Positions 16,798 through 19,905 of a stretch of DNA of 19,905 bases are shown in pieces (the stretch's first letter is position 1; each line of letters starts with the position of its first letter). Below the pieces are notes generated by a model. That model did no database searches. It was not told where the DNA came from and saw only the letters and a list, made by a program, of their open reading frames with translations. The DNA is from Butyriboletus loyo (Eukaryota > Basidiomycota > Agaricomycetes > Boletales > Boletaceae), in assembly GCA_038093515.1 (NCBI GenBank), contig JBBPSI010000351.1, forward strand, positions 1 through 19,905, in the 5' to 3' direction. The position numbers and the translations under genes were made by a program.

Positions 16798-17879
16798 ACT
16801 TGTATTCCAGACAAGTTCCTTGATAGGAGGTTCCATGTTCAGGACTGAATTCTTTAAATAATGATGAAAATTCAAACAAAAATAGGCCTTGTAGAGGTTG
16901 AGGGGCAGAAGGGTGGGCATGATGATAGTCTGCAATAACATCCTGTGAATTTCCCAGATTGGATACTGGTTCCCATGTCCTGTCCATCTCATCATAGCCC
17001 CTCCAGTGCATGAGGTACTCCAACTGTTTGCGTTTCATCCATGAGGCAACAATGTAGTCTACCTCGAATTCCATGTATCCTTTGTCTGTGATGTTGATGG
17101 GATCAGGACAGATGACAGGTTGCCCTGCAAGGGTTTCCCGATATGGTTTGATATGTGAAATGTTAACCACCAGATGAATTTGCATGCTGCTCAGCAGCTG
17201 CAGTTGTACAGCATTCAGCTTGAGAGCTATGATCTGGTATGGACCAATCCAATGCTGTGTGAGCTTTGGTGCAGTGTACAGTAACTTCAAGTTTTCTGTA
17301 CTCAGCTACACCTTGTCTCCAATTTGGTAATCAGGCACAGCTGATTGTCTATTATTGGCCTGTGATACCATTCACTTTCAAGCTTCTTCTAACACTTCTT
17401 TGATCTCAGCATGTGCTTTCCCAGCAGTACGTGTGAAATCTCCAGCCAATGTATAAGAAGACTTCTCAAACCCAATTCTAGGATAATAATTATGAGTAAT
17501 AGAAAATGGAATAGTATCCGTGGCAGTGGTAAGAGAGTTATTGTGATTGAACTAAGCAATCTTAATCCACTCAGTCCAGGTTTCTTGTTTTTTGGCCACA
17601 TAAGTATGTAAATATTGTTCCATTTCCCTATTTATCCTTTTGGTTTGACCATCAGATTGGGGATGATAGGCCATAGAGAATTTCTGGGAAATGCCAAGAA
17701 GCTTGCAAAGCTCTGTGGTAAAGTCTGATACAAATTGTGGACCACAGTCCTGAAACTATAGTAATAGGAAGTCCATGAATGCACCAAACATTGTCTCTAA
17801 ATATAGTAGCTAGCTCCTTAGAAGAGGTAGTCATCTTACAAGGGACATAAACAACTTCTTTGGAGAAGCGGTCGACTAT
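16793..17879 (-). pseudogene. Chromovirus Pol C-terminal part: integrase core, GPY/F module, chromodomain
   Basis: Minus strand. The integrase enters at VDRFSKEVVYVPCKMTTSSK, with IHGLPITIVS, then a 1-base insertion, then in the next frame CGPQFVSDFTTELCKLLGI, MAYHPQSDGQTKRINREMEQ and HTYVAKKQETWTEW. The expected catalytic Glu (QTER in the family) is Lys here. Stops follow near IKIA, EEA and DKV. The last open stretch (17290-16793) holds QHWIGPYQI (GPY/F module), NISHIKPY, and a chromodomain at about residues 73-125 (YMEFEVDYIVASW, KQLEYLMHWRGYDEMDRTWE). This ends at the polypurine tract. Known: the chromodomain steers integration to marked chromatin. Upstream pol is missing because LTR C starts at 17880. 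Dead element. Confidence 0.9.
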
Positions 17880-18234
17880 TGTTACGGTAGTGGTATACTT
17901 TTTCTCTCCACTACCACTTGGACTACTGTCTTCGCCTAGCTTGCTGCTAGTTCCCTTTGAACGGTATTAACCATTCTAGCTTAGTCATCATCTCTCGCGC
18001 ATGGACGTGCTTTCTTTCGTACTCCAGAATCTTCTTTCATACTCTTTCCTCATTTGTACTTCCACTTCCACAGCTTGTTTAGGAGCATGGTCTGTGCGCA
18101 GACCTCAGTAATATAAAGACCTGGTCTTTACCCACATGTACTCTATCTAGTTCTACGCAGCTCTCTGCTAGCAATTAGTTTCCACTCCAGACTCTTAGTG
18201 TGCGCACTAAGATATAGTCTGAGACCCAGCTCAG
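17880..18234 (+). mobile_element. LTR family C, 5' part; probable 5' LTR of the right-edge element
   Basis: Starts TGTTACGGTAGTGGTATAC. Promoter TGGTCTGTGC (18088-18097), 14 nt, TATAAAG (18112-18118), then TCTAGTTCTACGCAG. It inserted in the chromovirus integrase. An LTR A takes over at 18235. It probably resumes after 18725, but its far end is not fixed; GCGTAACA ending 18977 and GGTAACA ending 19117 are candidates. CpG content is high, like that of the gag downstream. Confidence 0.65.
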
Positions 18235-18725
18235 TATTATAATCATAACATTTTATCCGTACACTTTGTACACTTTCAATTCGGACTTAGTCGTTTTCAC
18301 TTTCAAAGGTCACGTGACATAGTGCACGTGATCGTGGGAACTTACATGTGATCTCTTGCTGACTAAGCATATGATGTCATGGCCTAGACCAGGCCTAGAC
18401 TCTATGACATCACAACACATGTATTTAATCTCCGTTTACTTCTCTTCTTTTTGATCCCCGCGCCTCGTGTGGTTAATCACCGTTGCGCTTCTCTTCTTTA
18501 GTCTATCCATGTATAGTAATTCCTCACACGCACAGCATGGTCTGTGCGCATCCTTGTACAATATAAAAGGGCTCGTGGTTAGACTAGGATTCCTAGACTT
18601 GTCTATCTGGCAACAGTTGAGGATTAGTTGAAGCTCCTTGATTCCATCTTGCCAGGTCTGTAGACCTGCAACTGTAGTGGACACCTGAAAGGGTACTACG
18701 TTAGCATTCGACTGCGCGTTCAACA
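18235..18725 (+). mobile_element. LTR family A, young copy
   Basis: Starts TATTATAATCATAACA (TG mutated to TA) and ends GCGCGTTCAACA. Promoter TGGTCTGTGC (18538-18547), 14 nt, TATAAAAG. Very close to the nested copy at 4240-4757 (for example TCCCCGCGCCTCGTGTGGTT). Flanks CTCAG and CTTGG match at only three of five bases, so a target duplication is doubtful. Confidence 0.8.
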
Positions 18726-19488
18726 CTTGGTTAAAACTTCAGATACACACCCGGTCCCCAGGGTAGGGGTACGTGCTTGTCGGTGATTGGCCAATGCGTT
18801 CGTTTCTCTATCCATACCAGTAGGCCTCCACTTGACGGAGCAGAAATCCCGCTGAAGGGAAAACCCGGTACTCAGGGTTAAGAGTCGTTACTGCGCGTTC
18901 AGCAGTTTTCATTTCTGATTGCCCCCGCCGCTTTTAGGGGAACCCCTTGGAAGGGTAGATTTGTGTCTCGCGTAACATACCTGTCATATTCATTCTCCGT
19001 CGCTCCCTTGGAGTTGATAGTCTGCGCTAGGGTCGTGCCTAGTTTGCAAAGAGCGACTTCGGGACCCCCAAATCCCGTTGGCTGAGCTATTCCCAAACCG
19101 TAGTCCCTGTGGTAACACGGGAGGTAGAACCTAGAAAAAATATTCAAAATTTGTCAATTAGTCGTAACTAGGTCTTTACCCGTTCTTGTCCATTACCGGA
19201 CAAAACTTCGTTGGAGATATTACCTCCGTTCGAAAAAATACTTTTTACGTTCTACTTGTTGCAGAGTCCCCCAGAGTCACCTTGGAAGATAGGAGACAGT
19301 AAGGGTCTTTACACCTTGTAGCTTTCATTTTTTGTTTTTGCCGAAGAAGCTGGTTCAGCCGAAGAAAAAGGTTGCCGAAGAAGATTCAAGAATCACCCCT
19401 TTTCCTCCACCCCCAACTTCTTTAATTTCCGCTTACCAAACTGGGTTCCGAGTACTCCACAGATTTCCCAGATGACGACCAAAAAAGG
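18726..19488 (+). other. CpG-rich non-coding DNA, probable rest of LTR C plus untranslated leader
   Basis: No convincing gene; the 82-residue minus frame at 18899-19147 resembles nothing known to me. 18726-19130 is clearly more GC- and CpG-rich than the rest of the window. 19141-19320 is AT-rich. 19340-19385 holds three GCCGAAGAA direct repeats. A primer-binding site was not identified with confidence; TGGTAACACGGGAGG at 19110-19124 starts with TGG as expected but I cannot match it to a tRNA. Confidence 0.45.
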
Positions 19489-19905
19489 ATGTCTGATCCC
19501 GGTCTGTCCTATGCCCCCGCTCCCACCGATTATGTACCAGCCGCCGTCTACGACAACCAGACATTGCGCGCCCTCTTCGCGCAGTGGCTGGAAAAAGATA
19601 CCCAAGGAGGAATTTCGAAAAAGGTTGCTGACCCAGGGGAATGGGACGGCGACAGAGAAAAGTTCCACCACTGGTGGACTTCCCTTAAAGTCTGGGTGTC
19701 CGTCAACACCTGGAAAACAGACAAACTCAGAACGGTCGCGGTTCTCAGCCGCATTAAAGGCAAGGGCCAGGACTTTTCGCAATTGGTCCTGGAAGATTAT
19801 GTCATGGAGGAAGAAAGATACATAGATCCCCTCGACAAATCTAAGGGCAGGAAGAAGGATCTGGCTTGGCCAGAATGGGAGTACCTTCAGGCCATGATCA
19901 GGGGC
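19489..19905 (+). CDS. Gag of a Ty3/gypsy-type retroelement, N-terminal part, open at window edge
   Basis: ATG at 19489 begins MSDPGLSYAPAPTDYVPAAV, then TLRALFAQWLEKD, then the capsid-like block DPGEWDGDREKFHHWWTSLK, VNTWKTDKLRTVAVLSRIKG, QDFSQLVLEDYVMEEERYID and KDLAWPEWEYLQAMIRG. The W-D-G-D-x-x-K-(F/Y)-x-x-W-W pattern followed by K-x-x-x-(V/A)-L-S-R-(I/M) is typical of fungal gypsy Gag (target selection and particle assembly in the cytoplasm). The frame is open upstream only to a TAA at 19423, so ATG 19489 is the natural start unless an upstream exon exists. No stops or frameshifts to the edge. CpG-rich codons contrast with the decayed gag at 6804-7157. Likely internal to the LTR C element. 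Confidence 0.75.
   Translation, partial: MSDPGLSYAPAPTDYVPAAVYDNQTLRALFAQWLEKDTQGGISKKVADPGEWDGDREKFHHWWTSLKVWVSVNTWKTDKLRTVAVLSRIKGKGQDFSQLVLEDYVMEEERYIDPLDKSKGRKKDLAWPEWEYLQAMIRG

Noticed and set aside
18740..19130. Possible rRNA or structured RNA, suggested by the GC-rich sequence
   Set aside because: No conserved rRNA or tRNA blocks could be recognised; position and strand fit a retroelement leader better.
18899..19147. 82-residue minus-strand frame in the CpG-rich leader
   Set aside because: No recognisable motif, opposite to the gag-bearing element, and in a region expected to be LTR or leader.
19393..19825. Overlapping frames on both strands (129 residues minus, 117 residues plus)
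   Set aside because: Shadows of the gag frame starting at 19489, which alone shows a conserved protein pattern.

Overview
This is eukaryotic, almost certainly fungal (Agaricomycete-type basidiomycete) DNA. Introns are short (51-78 nt) with GT-AG ends. The mobile elements (Ty3/gypsy chromoviruses, PIF/Harbinger with a Myb/SANT partner, Tc1/mariner, Copia) are those common in repeat-rich basidiomycete genomes. No rRNA, tRNA, CRISPR array or bacterial operon was seen. Nearly all of the window is a nested graveyard of transposable elements. One truncated host gene lies at the left edge and one unrecognised, truncated, intron-rich gene lies near 15.4-16.3 kb.

Layout: 1-820, 3' part of a SYLF/Ysc84-domain gene (minus) beheaded by an LTR fragment (831-1083). 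1080-3599, Harbinger-type Myb/SANT accessory gene (minus) with two introns and an octapeptide repeat, split by a solo LTR (family B, 1523-2342, clean 5-bp target duplication). 3734-4105, Harbinger end with a deleted transposase. 4106-5156, nested LTRs (family A inside A2, next to a scrap of family C). 5157-7157, gypsy gag-pol remnant (minus) with a canonical -1 slippery heptamer at the gag stop. 7159-8107, two further LTRs (D, E). 8110-9333, Harbinger transposase pseudogene (minus), followed by its terminal DNA, which an LTR A copy (9401-9935) has split. 10042-10780, unassigned. 10781-12694, LTR F carrying an intact Tc1/mariner (11100-12670). 12750-13846, Copia protease-integrase remnant (+). 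13885-15332, LTR B and A pieces, one B inside an A. 15384-16271, the intron-rich gene with a run of 3-nt candidate microexons. 16272-17879, 3' LTR, polypurine tract and chromodomain-bearing integrase of a chromovirus (minus). 17880-19905, LTR C with an LTR A inside it, then a CpG-rich leader and an open gag (+), which looks like the youngest retroelement.

How it fits together: the old copies are full of C-to-T (or G-to-A) changes, mostly CGA-to-TGA stops and lost catalytic residues. The Tc1 transposase and the right-edge gag are open. Several LTR families that do not otherwise align share one promoter module: TGGTCTGTGC followed 14-15 nt later by a TATA box. The points most worth a second look are the microexon array, this shared LTR promoter module, the gag-pol frameshift site and the mirrored terminal repeats of the Tc1 element.
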